A stretch of 27,003 nucleotides of DNA from Rhodospirillales bacterium (GTDB lineage: Bacteria; Pseudomonadota; Alphaproteobacteria; Acetobacterales; Acetobacteraceae). How positions within the stretch are numbered: the stretch's first letter is position 1; the number at the start of each line of letters is the position of its first letter. The stretch is taken from the NCBI GenBank assembly GCA_018971455.1, contig JAGXAV010000003.1, positions 1 to 27,003 on the forward strand, written 5' to 3'. Shown here piece by piece: positions 15,639-23,515 of the stretch. Position numbers and translations under genes: made by a program. The notes beneath the pieces were generated by a model. The model was not told the DNA's origin, did no database searches, and worked only from the letters and a program-made list of their open reading frames with translations.

Positions 15639-16411
15639 AGGCCGTCATCCTCGCGGGCGGCATGGGCACGCGCATCAGCGAGGAATCGCATCTGCGCCCC
15701 AAGCCGATGATCGAGATCGGCGGCCGGCCGATCCTGTGGCACATCATGAACATCTACTCGGCGCACGGGGTGAACGACTTCGTCATCGCCCTCGGCTACC
15801 GCGGCGACATGATCAAGGAATATTTCGCCAATTACGCCCTCTACGCCTCGGACGTCACGGTGGACGCGCGGCGCGGAGAGATCACCTACCACCAGAACTA
15901 CGCCGAGCCCTGGCGCATCACCATGGTCGATACCGGCCGCGAGACGATGACCGGCGGCCGCCTCAAGCGCCTCGCCCGCTATCTCGATCCCGATGAATGC
16001 TTCTGCATGACGTACGGCGACGGCGTCGCCGATATCGACATTTCGGCCCTCATCGCCTTCCATCACGCCCATGGCCGGCTCGCCACCGTCACCGCCGTCC
16101 TGCCCCCCGGGCGCTATGGCGCCCTGCTGATGGATGGCGACCGCGTGGCGAGCTTCACGGAAAAGCCGCCCGGCGACAACGGCTTCATCAATGGCGGCTT
16201 CTTCGTGCTGCACCCCGGCGTGCTGTCCCGCATCGACGGGGACGGCACGCCGTGGGAGACCGCCCCCCTCGAGGGCCTGGCGACGGACGGGCACCTCGCC
16301 GCCTTCCGCCACACCGGCTTCTGGCAGCCGATGGATACGCTGCGCGACAAGACCATGCTCGAAGGTCTGTGGGCCGCCGGCCAGGCGCCGTGGAAGATCT
16401 GGGCGAACTGA
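15635..16411 (+). CDS. rfbF: Glucose-1-phosphate cytidylyltransferase
   Basis: A 258-residue nucleotidyltransferase that makes CDP-glucose from CTP and glucose-1-phosphate, the first step to CDP-linked 3,6-dideoxyhexoses of O-antigens. It has the pyrophosphorylase signature MKAVILAGGMGTRISEES (1-18) with KPMIEIGGRPILWHIM. It also has features specific to RfbF: YRGDMIKEYFANYAL, MTYGDGVADIDI and TVTAVLPPGRYGAL. The ending FWQPMDTLRDKTMLEGLW matches too. The length equals the family norm. ATG at 15635 overlaps the methyltransferase stop. The usual next step, CDP-glucose 4,6-dehydratase (RfbG), is not in the window; the next gene is a convergent SDR of a different kind. The CDP-glucose may serve a dehydratase elsewhere. 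Confidence 0.93.
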   Translation: MKAVILAGGMGTRISEESHLRPKPMIEIGGRPILWHIMNIYSAHGVNDFVIALGYRGDMIKEYFANYALYASDVTVDARRGEITYHQNYAEPWRITMVDTGRETMTGGRLKRLARYLDPDECFCMTYGDGVADIDISALIAFHHAHGRLATVTAVLPPGRYGALLMDGDRVASFTEKPPGDNGFINGGFFVLHPGVLSRIDGDGTPWETAPLEGLATDGHLAAFRHTGFWQPMDTLRDKTMLEGLWAAGQAPWKIWAN

Positions 16412-16418
16412 CCCCGGC

Positions 16419-17177
16419 TCAGCCCCGCCCGGCAAACGGCATCAGCGTCGCCATCACCGTCATGAACATGACGTTCGCATCCGGCGGCAGTCCGGCCATG
16501 AACACGACGGCGCGGCCGACATTGTCCACCCCCATCGTCGGTTCCACCGCCATCGTCCCGTCCGCCTGCGGCACGCCGCGCGCCATGCGCGCCGTCATCG
16601 GGGTGGCCGCATTGCCGATATCCACCTGGCCGCAGGCAATGCCGAAGGCCCGCCCGTCGAGCGAGATGGTCTTGGTGAGCCCGGTGATGGCGTGCTTGGT
16701 CGCGGTATAGGCGGCCGAGCCGGGGCGCGGCGTGTGCGCCGAGATCGAACCGTTGTTGATGATCCGCCCGCCCTGCGGGGTCTGCGCGCGCATCATGCGA
16801 AACGCCGCATTGGCGCACAGGAAGGCGCCATTGAGATTCACCGCCACCACGCCGGCCCATTGCTCCCAGGTCATGTCGCCGAAATTGGTGGTCGGCACAT
16901 TGCCGCCGGCATTGTTGAACAGCACGTCGAGCCGGCCGAATTTCTCCTCGGTCCGGGCAAACAGTGCCGCCACCGAGGCCGGGTCCGTCACGTCGGTCGG
17001 CACCGCCAGCATGCGCGCGCCATCGCCGGCCGCCAGCCCGATCGTCTCCGCCAGCGCATCGCCCCGCCGGCCGGCCAGCACCACGCTGTAGCCCTCCGCC
17101 CCGAGCGCCAGCGCCGCCGCCCGTCCCACGCCGCTGCCCGCCCCGGTGACCAGCGCAATCCGTCCCTGTCCGCTCAT
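16419..17177 (-). CDS. Short-chain dehydrogenase/reductase (classical SDR)
   Basis: A 252-residue NAD(P)-dependent oxidoreductase. The start at 17177 is preceded by GGGAGAGAGA on the minus strand. Rossmann motif TGAGSGVG (11-18), NNAG (88-91) and the catalytic S144, Y157 and K161 (YTATK) are all in place, so it should be active. The usual PG motif after the active-site lysine is replaced by [11 protein letters not shown] (182-192), a feature of a distinct subgroup of SDRs. R37 and R38 after the second strand (AGRRGD) suggest NADPH preference. It is convergent with rfbF and divergent from the aminotransferase, with a 70-base gap in which I see no operator like those at 7620 and 9589. The substrate is unknown. 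Confidence 0.88.
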   Translation of the reverse strand: MSGQGRIALVTGAGSGVGRAAALALGAEGYSVVLAGRRGDALAETIGLAAGDGARMLAVPTDVTDPASVAALFARTEEKFGRLDVLFNNAGGNVPTTNFGDMTWEQWAGVVAVNLNGAFLCANAAFRMMRAQTPQGGRIINNGSISAHTPRPGSAAYTATKHAITGLTKTISLDGRAFGIACGQVDIGNAATPMTARMARGVPQADGTMAVEPTMGVDNVGRAVVFMAGLPPDANVMFMTVMATLMPFAGRG

Positions 17178-17247
17178 CGTCTCTCTCCCATGGTTGACGG
17201 CCGCGGCGCGGCGCGCTGCGATGCGTTCATCCCGGAGAATGGCCGCC

Positions 17248-18552
17248 ATGACGATGCCCCGCAACAGCACCCTCGACGCCGCCCTTGACGAGGCCCGGCG
17301 CGACTACACCGCGCGCAACCCCGCCAGCCTCGCCCAGCACGAGGCCGCCCGCGCCAGCCTGCCCGGCGGCAACACCCGCTCGGTGCTCTATTACGACCCG
17401 TTCCCGCTCGCCTTCGTGCGCGGCGAGGGGGCCACCCTGTGGGACGTGGACGGCCACGCCTATACCGATTTCCTCGGCGAGTTCACCGCCGGCATCGCCG
17501 GCCACTCGCACCCCGCCATCCGCGCCGCGGTCAGCCGCGCCATGGAGGGCGGCATTAGCCTGGGGGGGCACAACACCCTCGAATCCCGCTTTGCCGACGC
17601 CGTGCGCGCGCGCTTTCCCAGCATGCGGCTGCTGCGCTTCACCAATTCCGGCACGGAGGCGAACCTGCTGGCGCTGTCCACCGCCGTCGCCGCCACCGGC
17701 CGGCGCAAGGTGATGGCCTTTCGCCACGGCTATCACGGCGCGGTGTTCATGTTCTCGCCCGGGGCGAACATCAACGCGCCGTTCGATTTCGTGATCGGCG
17801 CCTACAACGACGTCGAGGCGACCGCCGCCCTGCTCGCGGCCCACGGCGCCGATCTCGCCGCGGTGATCCTCGAGCCGATGCTCGGCGGTGGCGGCTGCAT
17901 CCCGGCCCGGCCGGACTTCCTCGCCCTGCTCCGCGCCGAGACCGCGCGCCACGGCATCGTGCTGATCTTCGACGAGGTGATGACCTCCCGGCTCGCCCCG
18001 GGCGGGCTGCAATCCATCCTCGGTGTCACGCCCGACCTGACCACGCTGGGCAAATATGTCGGGGGCGGCATGTCCTTCGGCGCCTTCGGCGGCCGCCCCG
18101 ACCTGATGGCGCGCTTCGATCCCAGCCAGCCCGGCGCGCTGCCCCACGCCGGCACCTTCAACAACAATGTGCTCACCATGTCCGCCGGCCTCGCGGCCCT
18201 CACGGAGGTCTACACGCCGCAGGCCGCCAGCGCCCTGAACGCCATGGGCGAGGATCTGCGCGCCCGCCTCAACGCGGTGGCCACCCGTCACGGCGTGGCC
18301 ATGCAGTTCACCGGCATCGGCTCGATGCTCGCCGTGCACATGACGCGCGAGCCCTTGCATCGGCCCGAGGACGCCGCCAGATCGAACAAGCAGGCGGCGG
18401 ATCTGTTCTTCCTCGATCTGCAGAAGGCCGGCTTCTGGATCGCCCGGCGCGGTATGATGGCGCTCTCCCTGCCGCTGACCGCCGCCGACGCCGACGGGCT
18501 GGTCGCCGCGGTGGAGGAGTTCGCCGTCTCGCGCGGCCGCCTGTTCGACTGA
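17248..18552 (+). CDS. Class III PLP-dependent aminotransferase (glutamate-1-semialdehyde aminomutase-like)
   Basis: A 434-residue fold-type I PLP enzyme. ATG at 17248 has GGAG about ten bases upstream; ATGs at 17239 and 17254 are alternatives. The N-terminal [17 protein letters not shown] (37-53) and the GHSHPAI segment resemble Hem[14 protein letters not shown] (131-143) binds the cofactor phosphate, FDEVMTSR (241-248) carries the ring-contact aspartate D242, and K269 in TLGKYVGGG is the Schiff-base lysine. It is not a convincing housekeeping HemL: the context is not tetrapyrrole synthesis, and many such paralogues act on amino acids or amino sugars. It is followed 27 bases later by an S9 peptidase on the same strand, so the pair probably forms an operon for using peptides or modified amino acids. 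That use is speculative. Confidence 0.87.
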   Translation: MTMPRNSTLDAALDEARRDYTARNPASLAQHEAARASLPGGNTRSVLYYDPFPLAFVRGEGATLWDVDGHAYTDFLGEFTAGIAGHSHPAIRAAVSRAMEGGISLGGHNTLESRFADAVRARFPSMRLLRFTNSGTEANLLALSTAVAATGRRKVMAFRHGYHGAVFMFSPGANINAPFDFVIGAYNDVEATAALLAAHGADLAAVILEPMLGGGGCIPARPDFLALLRAETARHGIVLIFDEVMTSRLAPGGLQSILGVTPDLTTLGKYVGGGMSFGAFGGRPDLMARFDPSQPGALPHAGTFNNNVLTMSAGLAALTEVYTPQAASALNAMGEDLRARLNAVATRHGVAMQFTGIGSMLAVHMTREPLHRPEDAARSNKQAADLFFLDLQKAGFWIARRGMMALSLPLTAADADGLVAAVEEFAVSRGRLFD

Positions 18553-18579
18553 CGCCGCGCCACCCCGGAGGAGGTCTCC

Positions 18580-20880
18580 ATGCTGCCCGCCGATCTGCAA
18601 GCCCGCGCCGCGCGCTTCCTGCCGCAGGCCGTCCGCGCCGGATTGTACAATCCGCAGCTCCGCCCGCACTGGATCGGCCAGACCGACCGCTTCTGGTATC
18701 GCCACGAGGCGCCGGACGGCGTCACCTTCACCCTGGTCGATGCCGAGACCGGCGCCACCCGGCCCGCCTTCGACCATGCGCGCCTAGCCCGCGCCCTGGC
18801 CGCCCACGGCATCGCCGCCGAGCCGCACGCCCTGCCGCTGGAGGATCTGGACATCGCCGCCGATGCCAGCCTGGCCTTCCATATCGGCCCGCGCGGCTTC
18901 ACCGATGCGGGCGACGTGCTGCGCGAAACCGCCCGCCCCCCCGACCGGCCCGGCGAGACCATTTCGCCCGATGGCCGGCTCGCCGCCTTTTGCCGGGGCA
19001 ACGATCTGTGGCTCCGCGCCCGCGAGAACGGCCTCGAACGCCAGCTCACCTTCGACGGCGCCCCCCACCACGCCTACGGCAAATCGCCCGATATGAACCT
19101 CACCACCGTCTCGCTGGCGCGGCGCGGCATCACGCTGCCGGCGGTCGCGCTGTGGTCGCCGGACTCCCGCCGCCTGCTGACCTCGCATCTCGACGAGCGC
19201 GCGCTGGCCGACTGGCCGCTGGTCCAGCACGTGCCGCAGGACGGCAGCGCCCGCCCGGTGCTGCACATGCTGAAGGTCGCCAATAGCGGCGACGCCAACC
19301 TGCCGATGGAACGCCTCGTCGTCATCGATGTGCAGAGCGGCGTCATCACCCCGGCCCGTGGTGCCCCCCTGCTCACCGGCGTGATGACCTGCATCGAGCA
19401 GGGGGAGGCGTGGTGGAGCGCCGATGGCAGCCGCGTCTTCTTCCTCGACCGCGACCGTCTCAGCCGCCTGCTCAATCTCTCCGAGCTTGACGTGGCCACC
19501 GGCACCGTCCGCCACGTTCTCTCCGAGACCGCCGACACCTTCATCGACACCAACCTCTCGGTGGCCGGCCTGCCAAACATCCGCGTGCTCGAAGCCAGCG
19601 ACGAGGTGATCTGGTTCTCCCAGCGCGATGGCTGGGCGCATCTCTATCTGCACGATCTGCAGACCGGCGCGCTCAAGGGGCGCATCACCGGCGGGGAATG
19701 GATGGTGCGCGACATCGCCCATGTCGATCCCGCCAACCGCCAGGTCGAGTTTCTCGCCGCCGGCATCGATCCGGCGGCGAGCCCCTATCACCGCGAGCTC
19801 TGCCGCATCAATTTCGACGGCAGCGGCCTCACCCGCCTGACGCAGGGCGGCGGCGAAACCCTGCTCGCCATGCCGGTGCGCCGCGCCGCGCGCGACCACA
19901 TCCGCCCCGCGCCCGAAATCGGCGCCTGGCGCGCCCCCTCGGGGCGCTTTTTCGTGCATACGAACGCCGCCCTCGACCGGCTGCCCGTCTCCAGCCTGCG
20001 CCGCGCCGATGGCAGCCTGGTGCGCGTGCTGGCGCAGGCATCGCTGGCGCCCGGGCTGGCGCGCGACTGGCGCTGGCCGACGCCGTTCCGCGCCACCGCG
20101 GCCGACGGGCACACCAGCCTGTACGGCGCCTTCTGGCTGCCCACCGATTTCGACCCGGCGCGTTCCTACCCCGTCATCGACTACATCTACCCCGGGCCCC
20201 AGCGCGGCATCACGCCCGCCGCCTCCCTCAGCGACGATCCCGGTGAGCTCTTCCGCACCAGCATCCCGCAGGTCTTCGCCGAGCTGGGCTTCGTCGTCGT
20301 CAATATCGACGGCCGCGGCACCCCGCTGCGCGCCAAGATCTTCCACGATGCCAGCTACCGCCGGCTCGACGATCCCGGCACGCTCGGCGACCACATCGCC
20401 GTGCTGCGCGAACTCGCCCGCCGGCACGAATTCATCGACCTCGCCCGCGTTGGCATGATGGGCCATTCCGCCGGCGGCTACGCCACCGTCCGCGCCCTGC
20501 TCGACCATCCCGATTTCTTCCATGCCGGCGTCGCCAGCTCCGGCAATCACGACCAGCGCGGCTACAGCTTCGCCTGGAGCGAGAAATTCCAGGGCCCTTT
20601 CATCCGCCATCCGGACGGCACCACCAGCTTCGACGCCGCCGCCAATCCGCCGCGCGCCGACCGCCTGAGCGGCCGCCTGCTGCTCGCCACCGGCGAGATG
20701 GACGACAACGTCCACCCCGCCCTCACGCTGCAACTGGCCGCCGCCCTGATCGCGGCGGACAAGGATTTCGACCTGCTGGTGCTGCCCAATGACGACCACA
20801 CCACGGTCTGGAGCAACCCCTATTTCCTGCGCCGCGCCATGGCGTTCATGGCAACCCATCTTCGGGCAGGCTCCGGGTGA
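18580..20880 (+). CDS. S9 family prolyl oligopeptidase, dipeptidyl-peptidase IV type
   Basis: A 766-residue serine peptidase with an N-terminal DPP-IV beta-propeller and a C-terminal alpha/beta-hydrolase domain, cutting short peptides, often after proline. ATG at 18580 follows a strong CGGAGGAGG site. The catalytic triad is S630 (GHSAGGY), D708 (MDDNVHP) and H740 (NDDHT), with the DPP-IV spacing. The nucleophile elbow is GHSAGGY rather than the common GWSYGGY. Other landmarks are YPVIDYIYPGPQ, NIDGRGTP and LGDHIAVL. No signal peptide is visible, so it looks cytoplasmic, where it could trim imported peptides. Its 3' end overlaps the convergent EthD-like gene by 35 bases. It is probably co-transcribed with the aminotransferase. 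Confidence 0.92.
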   Translation: MLPADLQARAARFLPQAVRAGLYNPQLRPHWIGQTDRFWYRHEAPDGVTFTLVDAETGATRPAFDHARLARALAAHGIAAEPHALPLEDLDIAADASLAFHIGPRGFTDAGDVLRETARPPDRPGETISPDGRLAAFCRGNDLWLRARENGLERQLTFDGAPHHAYGKSPDMNLTTVSLARRGITLPAVALWSPDSRRLLTSHLDERALADWPLVQHVPQDGSARPVLHMLKVANSGDANLPMERLVVIDVQSGVITPARGAPLLTGVMTCIEQGEAWWSADGSRVFFLDRDRLSRLLNLSELDVATGTVRHVLSETADTFIDTNLSVAGLPNIRVLEASDEVIWFSQRDGWAHLYLHDLQTGALKGRITGGEWMVRDIAHVDPANRQVEFLAAGIDPAASPYHRELCRINFDGSGLTRLTQGGGETLLAMPVRRAARDHIRPAPEIGAWRAPSGRFFVHTNAALDRLPVSSLRRADGSLVRVLAQASLAPGLARDWRWPTPFRATAADGHTSLYGAFWLPTDFDPARSYPVIDYIYPGPQRGITPAASLSDDPGELFRTSIPQVFAELGFVVVNIDGRGTPLRAKIFHDASYRRLDDPGTLGDHIAVLRELARRHEFIDLARVGMMGHSAGGYATVRALLDHPDFFHAGVASSGNHDQRGYSFAWSEKFQGPFIRHPDGTTSFDAAANPPRADRLSGRLLLATGEMDDNVHPALTLQLAAALIAADKDFDLLVLPNDDHTTVWSNPYFLRRAMAFMATHLRAGSG

Positions 20881-21502
20881 GCATCGGAAAATGGGTTGTC
20901 GGGCCGGTGAAACTCGGAAAATTCTGAAAATCCGCCCGCATTTCATGACGCACCGGTGAGTTCAGCGCCGCCGTCAAGGCATCGGCGCTGTCGAACACCA
21001 CCTTGTTGCGCTGCATATGCGTCACGCGCGCGGCCGGCGGGCCGCCGCACCAATCGATGCGCGTGGCGATCTCGATGGCGCGGATGGCGGGAAACCGCGC
21101 CATGATCGGCGGGTGATGGGCGATGTAGTGGCTGAGCCACGCATCGAGATTCTCGGCCACCCCCTGATAGGCCACCAGATAGGTGCAATGCGGCGCGCCC
21201 GACGCGGTGCGCAGCCGCGCATCGGGCACGGCGAAGGGGCGCACCAGCATTGCCTGCTGGCGCGCCAGGCCGGGCAGGGCGGCCAGCCGCCCACCGGGCG
21301 CGATGGCTGCTTCGAGGGCGGCGATCTCGTCGAAATAGAGTTGCAGCACCAGCGCGGGCGGCGCGCCATCGTCCAGGTACGGGTCATGCGTGGCCGCCGG
21401 CGTGTGGATCAGCGCCCGCGCCATGCCGGCCACTCCGGCGAGGGCGGCGGCCAGCCCGGCCGGCGCCGCGGCGTCAAACTCGGCAAACCAGCAGAACCCC
21501 AT
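20846..21502 (-). CDS. EthD-like dimeric alpha-beta barrel protein
   Basis: A 218-residue soluble protein that looks like two ferredoxin-like (dimeric alpha/beta barrel) halves. The second half shows the EthD-type pattern: LSHYIAHHPPIMARFPAIRA near 123-142 and later NKVVFDSADALTAALNSPVR with EMRADFQNFPSFTG near the end. The start at 21502 has GGAGTGAGGC directly upstream on the minus strand. EthD-domain proteins occur in degradation loci for ethers, aromatics and other xenobiotics, but few have a proven reaction. It stands alone on the minus strand, convergent with the S9 peptidase and divergent from the homocysteine methyltransferase, near the box cluster. Participation in aromatic degradation is a guess from position. 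Confidence 0.7.
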   Translation of the reverse strand: MGFCWFAEFDAAAPAGLAAALAGVAGMARALIHTPAATHDPYLDDGAPPALVLQLYFDEIAALEAAIAPGGRLAALPGLARQQAMLVRPFAVPDARLRTASGAPHCTYLVAYQGVAENLDAWLSHYIAHHPPIMARFPAIRAIEIATRIDWCGGPPAARVTHMQRNKVVFDSADALTAALNSPVRHEMRADFQNFPSFTGPTTHFPMLTRSLPEDGLP

Positions 21503-21646
21503 GCCTCACTCCATCGCCCGCGGCCCCGCATTCCACCACGCAAGGCGCGTGCCTGGCGAGCCCCCGACGGGGCGGGCTGCAGGGGCGCGGAAAACTGGAC
21601 AGGGGGGGCGCGGACGCGGAGAATGCAGGCCGGTCGGGCGAACGGG

Positions 21647-22603
21647 ATGGCGGCGATGATCGAGGCATTCCTGGAAGAGCGGAGCTGGCTGCTCGCCGAT
21701 GGCGCGCTCGGCAGCAACCTGCGCGCCCGCGGGCTCGATGCCGAGACCGCGCCCGAGCTGTGGAACGAGACCCACCCGCGCGCCGTGCGGCGGCTGCACC
21801 AGGATTTCGTCGATGCCGGCGCGGACATCATCCTCACCAACTCCTTTGGCGCCAACGCGGCCCGGCTGCGCCGCCACGATGCCGAGGATCGCGTCCACGC
21901 CATCAACGTCCTCGCCGCACGCCACGCCCGCGCGGTGAGCGACACCATCGAACGCCACATCCTCGTCGCCGGCTGCGTCGGCCCCACCGGCGAGCAGATC
22001 GGCGCCGATTTCTCGGACGCCGATGCCATCACGATCTTCGGCGAGCAGATCGAGGGCCTCAAGGATGGCGGCATCGAGCTCATCTGGATCGAGACGATGG
22101 GCTCGCTCGCCGAAATCCGCGCCGCCGCCACCGCCGCGGCCGCCGCCGAACTTCCCTATGTGGTGAGTGCTTATTTCGGCCCCGCCCTCACGCCCACGGC
22201 CCTTGCCGCGGCCAGCCCCGATTTCCCGGGCACGCTCGAGGCCCTCGGGGTGAATTGCGGCGCCGGGCCCGCGGATGTGCTCGTCTCGGTGCTGGCGCTC
22301 ACCGAGGCGCTGCCCGAGGCCGTCATCGTCGCCAAGGCCAGTTGCGGCCTGCCGCACATCGCCGGCGAGCGGGCCACCTATCCCGCGACCCCCGCGCTAA
22401 TGGCCGAATTTGCGTGCCTCGCGGTCGATGCCGGCGCCCGCATCATCGGCGGCTGCTGCGGCACCACAGCGACCCATCTGGCCGCGATGCGCGCGGCCCT
22501 GCTCGCCCACACCCGCGGCCCCCGCCCGGGCGCCGCCGACATCGCCGCCCGCCTCGCCCCCTTCGCGGCCCCCGGCGCCGCCCTCGAACTCGGAGACCGC
22601 TAG
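21647..22603 (+). CDS. Homocysteine S-methyltransferase family protein
   Basis: A 318-residue zinc-dependent methyltransferase barrel, related to betaine-homocysteine methyltransferase and the N-terminal module of MetH. It would transfer a methyl group from a donor such as S-methylmethionine or betaine to homocysteine or another thiol. The zinc cysteines are C204 (GVNCGAG) and C270-C271 (GGCCGTT). LLADGALGSNL (15-25) and LTNSFGANAARL (63-74) are typical of the barrel entry. ATG at 21647 is the best start by homology; ATGs at 21623 and 21656 are alternatives, and none has a strong ribosome site. boxR follows after only 21 bases, so the two may be co-transcribed even though no link between methionine metabolism and benzoyl-CoA is known to me. 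Confidence 0.88.
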   Translation: MAAMIEAFLEERSWLLADGALGSNLRARGLDAETAPELWNETHPRAVRRLHQDFVDAGADIILTNSFGANAARLRRHDAEDRVHAINVLAARHARAVSDTIERHILVAGCVGPTGEQIGADFSDADAITIFGEQIEGLKDGGIELIWIETMGSLAEIRAAATAAAAAELPYVVSAYFGPALTPTALAAASPDFPGTLEALGVNCGAGPADVLVSVLALTEALPEAVIVAKASCGLPHIAGERATYPATPALMAEFACLAVDAGARIIGGCCGTTATHLAAMRAALLAHTRGPRPGAADIAARLAPFAAPGAALELGDR

Positions 22604-22624
22604 GCCGCGACGCCGAGCCCGCCG

Positions 22625-23515
22625 ATGCGCCACCCCGAACCCCGCCCCGATCCCTTCGTCGAGGAACTCGCCGTCGCCGACGCCGCCCTGCTCGGCGAGA
22701 TCGGCGAGCGCCTCCGCGTCGCCCGCGCCCGGCGGGGCATGACGCGCCGGGCGCTCAGCGAGCAATCCGGCGTCTCGGAGCGCTATCTGGCGCAGATGGA
22801 GGCCGGCCGTGGCAACGTCTCGGTGCTGGTGCTGCACGCCGTCGCCACGGCACTCGCCATCGCGCCGACCGACCTGCTGATCGACCATCCGGCCCGCTCG
22901 GCCGACAGCGTGCTGCTCGAAGGGCTGATGGCCGGGCTTGACCGCGAGCGCCAGCGCGCCGCGCGGCTGCTCGTGCAGGCGCAATGCGCGGCACCCGACC
23001 GCGCCGCGCGCATCGCCCTCGTCGGCCTGCGCGGCGCCGGCAAATCCTCGCTCGGCCCGCGCCTGGCCGCCGCCCGCGGCGTGCCCTTCCATGAGCTCGA
23101 CGGCGCGATCGCCCGCGAGGCCGGGCTCGACCTGCCCGCCGTCTTCGCCCGCCACGGCCATGCCGGCTTCCGCGAGCTGGAACGCGCGGCGCTGGCGCGG
23201 CTGGTGGCAGCCCCCGGCGGCGCCGTCATCGCCGCCGGCGGCAGCATCGTCGCCGACCCGGTCACCTTCGCCCTGCTGATCAGCCATTGCCGCACCGTCT
23301 GGCTGCGCGCCTCGCCGGAGGAGCACATGCAGCGCGTCATCGACCAGGGCGACCTGCGGCCGATGCGCGACAACCGCCAGGCGATGGACGATTTGCGCGC
23401 CATCCTGGCCAGCCGCGAGGCGCTCTACGCCATGGCCGATCTCGAGCTGGACACCTCGGCCAGGAGCGAGGCCGAAAGCTTCGCTGAACTGCGCAGGCTG
23501 CTCGGCGATCAGTAG
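22625..23515 (+). CDS. boxR: BoxR/BzdR-type benzoyl-CoA-responsive transcriptional regulator
   Basis: A 296-residue regulator with an N-terminal XRE-type helix-turn-helix (about 25-85; RRALSEQSGVSERYLAQMEAG as recognition region), a short linker and a C-terminal shikimate-kinase-like domain (about 128-296). The kinase fold keeps the P-loop GLRGAGKSS (134-142). In BzdR/BoxR proteins this domain serves as the sensor that binds benzoyl-CoA and relieves repression. The neighbouring boxA, boxB and boxC make this assignment firm. The gene converges on boxA and the two overlap by seven bases, so it is not in the usual position beside the box promoter, which must lie beyond the right edge. It follows the homocysteine methyltransferase gene closely. 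Confidence 0.92.
   Translation: MRHPEPRPDPFVEELAVADAALLGEIGERLRVARARRGMTRRALSEQSGVSERYLAQMEAGRGNVSVLVLHAVATALAIAPTDLLIDHPARSADSVLLEGLMAGLDRERQRAARLLVQAQCAAPDRAARIALVGLRGAGKSSLGPRLAAARGVPFHELDGAIAREAGLDLPAVFARHGHAGFRELERAALARLVAAPGGAVIAAGGSIVADPVTFALLISHCRTVWLRASPEEHMQRVIDQGDLRPMRDNRQAMDDLRAILASREALYAMADLELDTSARSEAESFAELRRLLGDQ

Noticed and set aside
17248..18552. Housekeeping glutamate-1-semialdehyde aminomutase (hemL)
   Set aside because: The fold matches, but the gene context and several divergent segments do not support tetrapyrrole synthesis, and alphaproteobacteria normally make 5-aminolevulinate by HemA (ALA synthase).
18784..20946. A 720-codon open frame on the minus strand across the S9 peptidase gene
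   Set aside because: It is antisense to a gene with a complete catalytic triad. Its translation is low-complexity, rich in G, A, H, Q and E, as expected from the complement of GC-biased codons.
22625..23515. A true shikimate kinase
   Set aside because: The kinase-like domain is fused behind an XRE helix-turn-helix and lies beside boxABC, the known BoxR/BzdR architecture.
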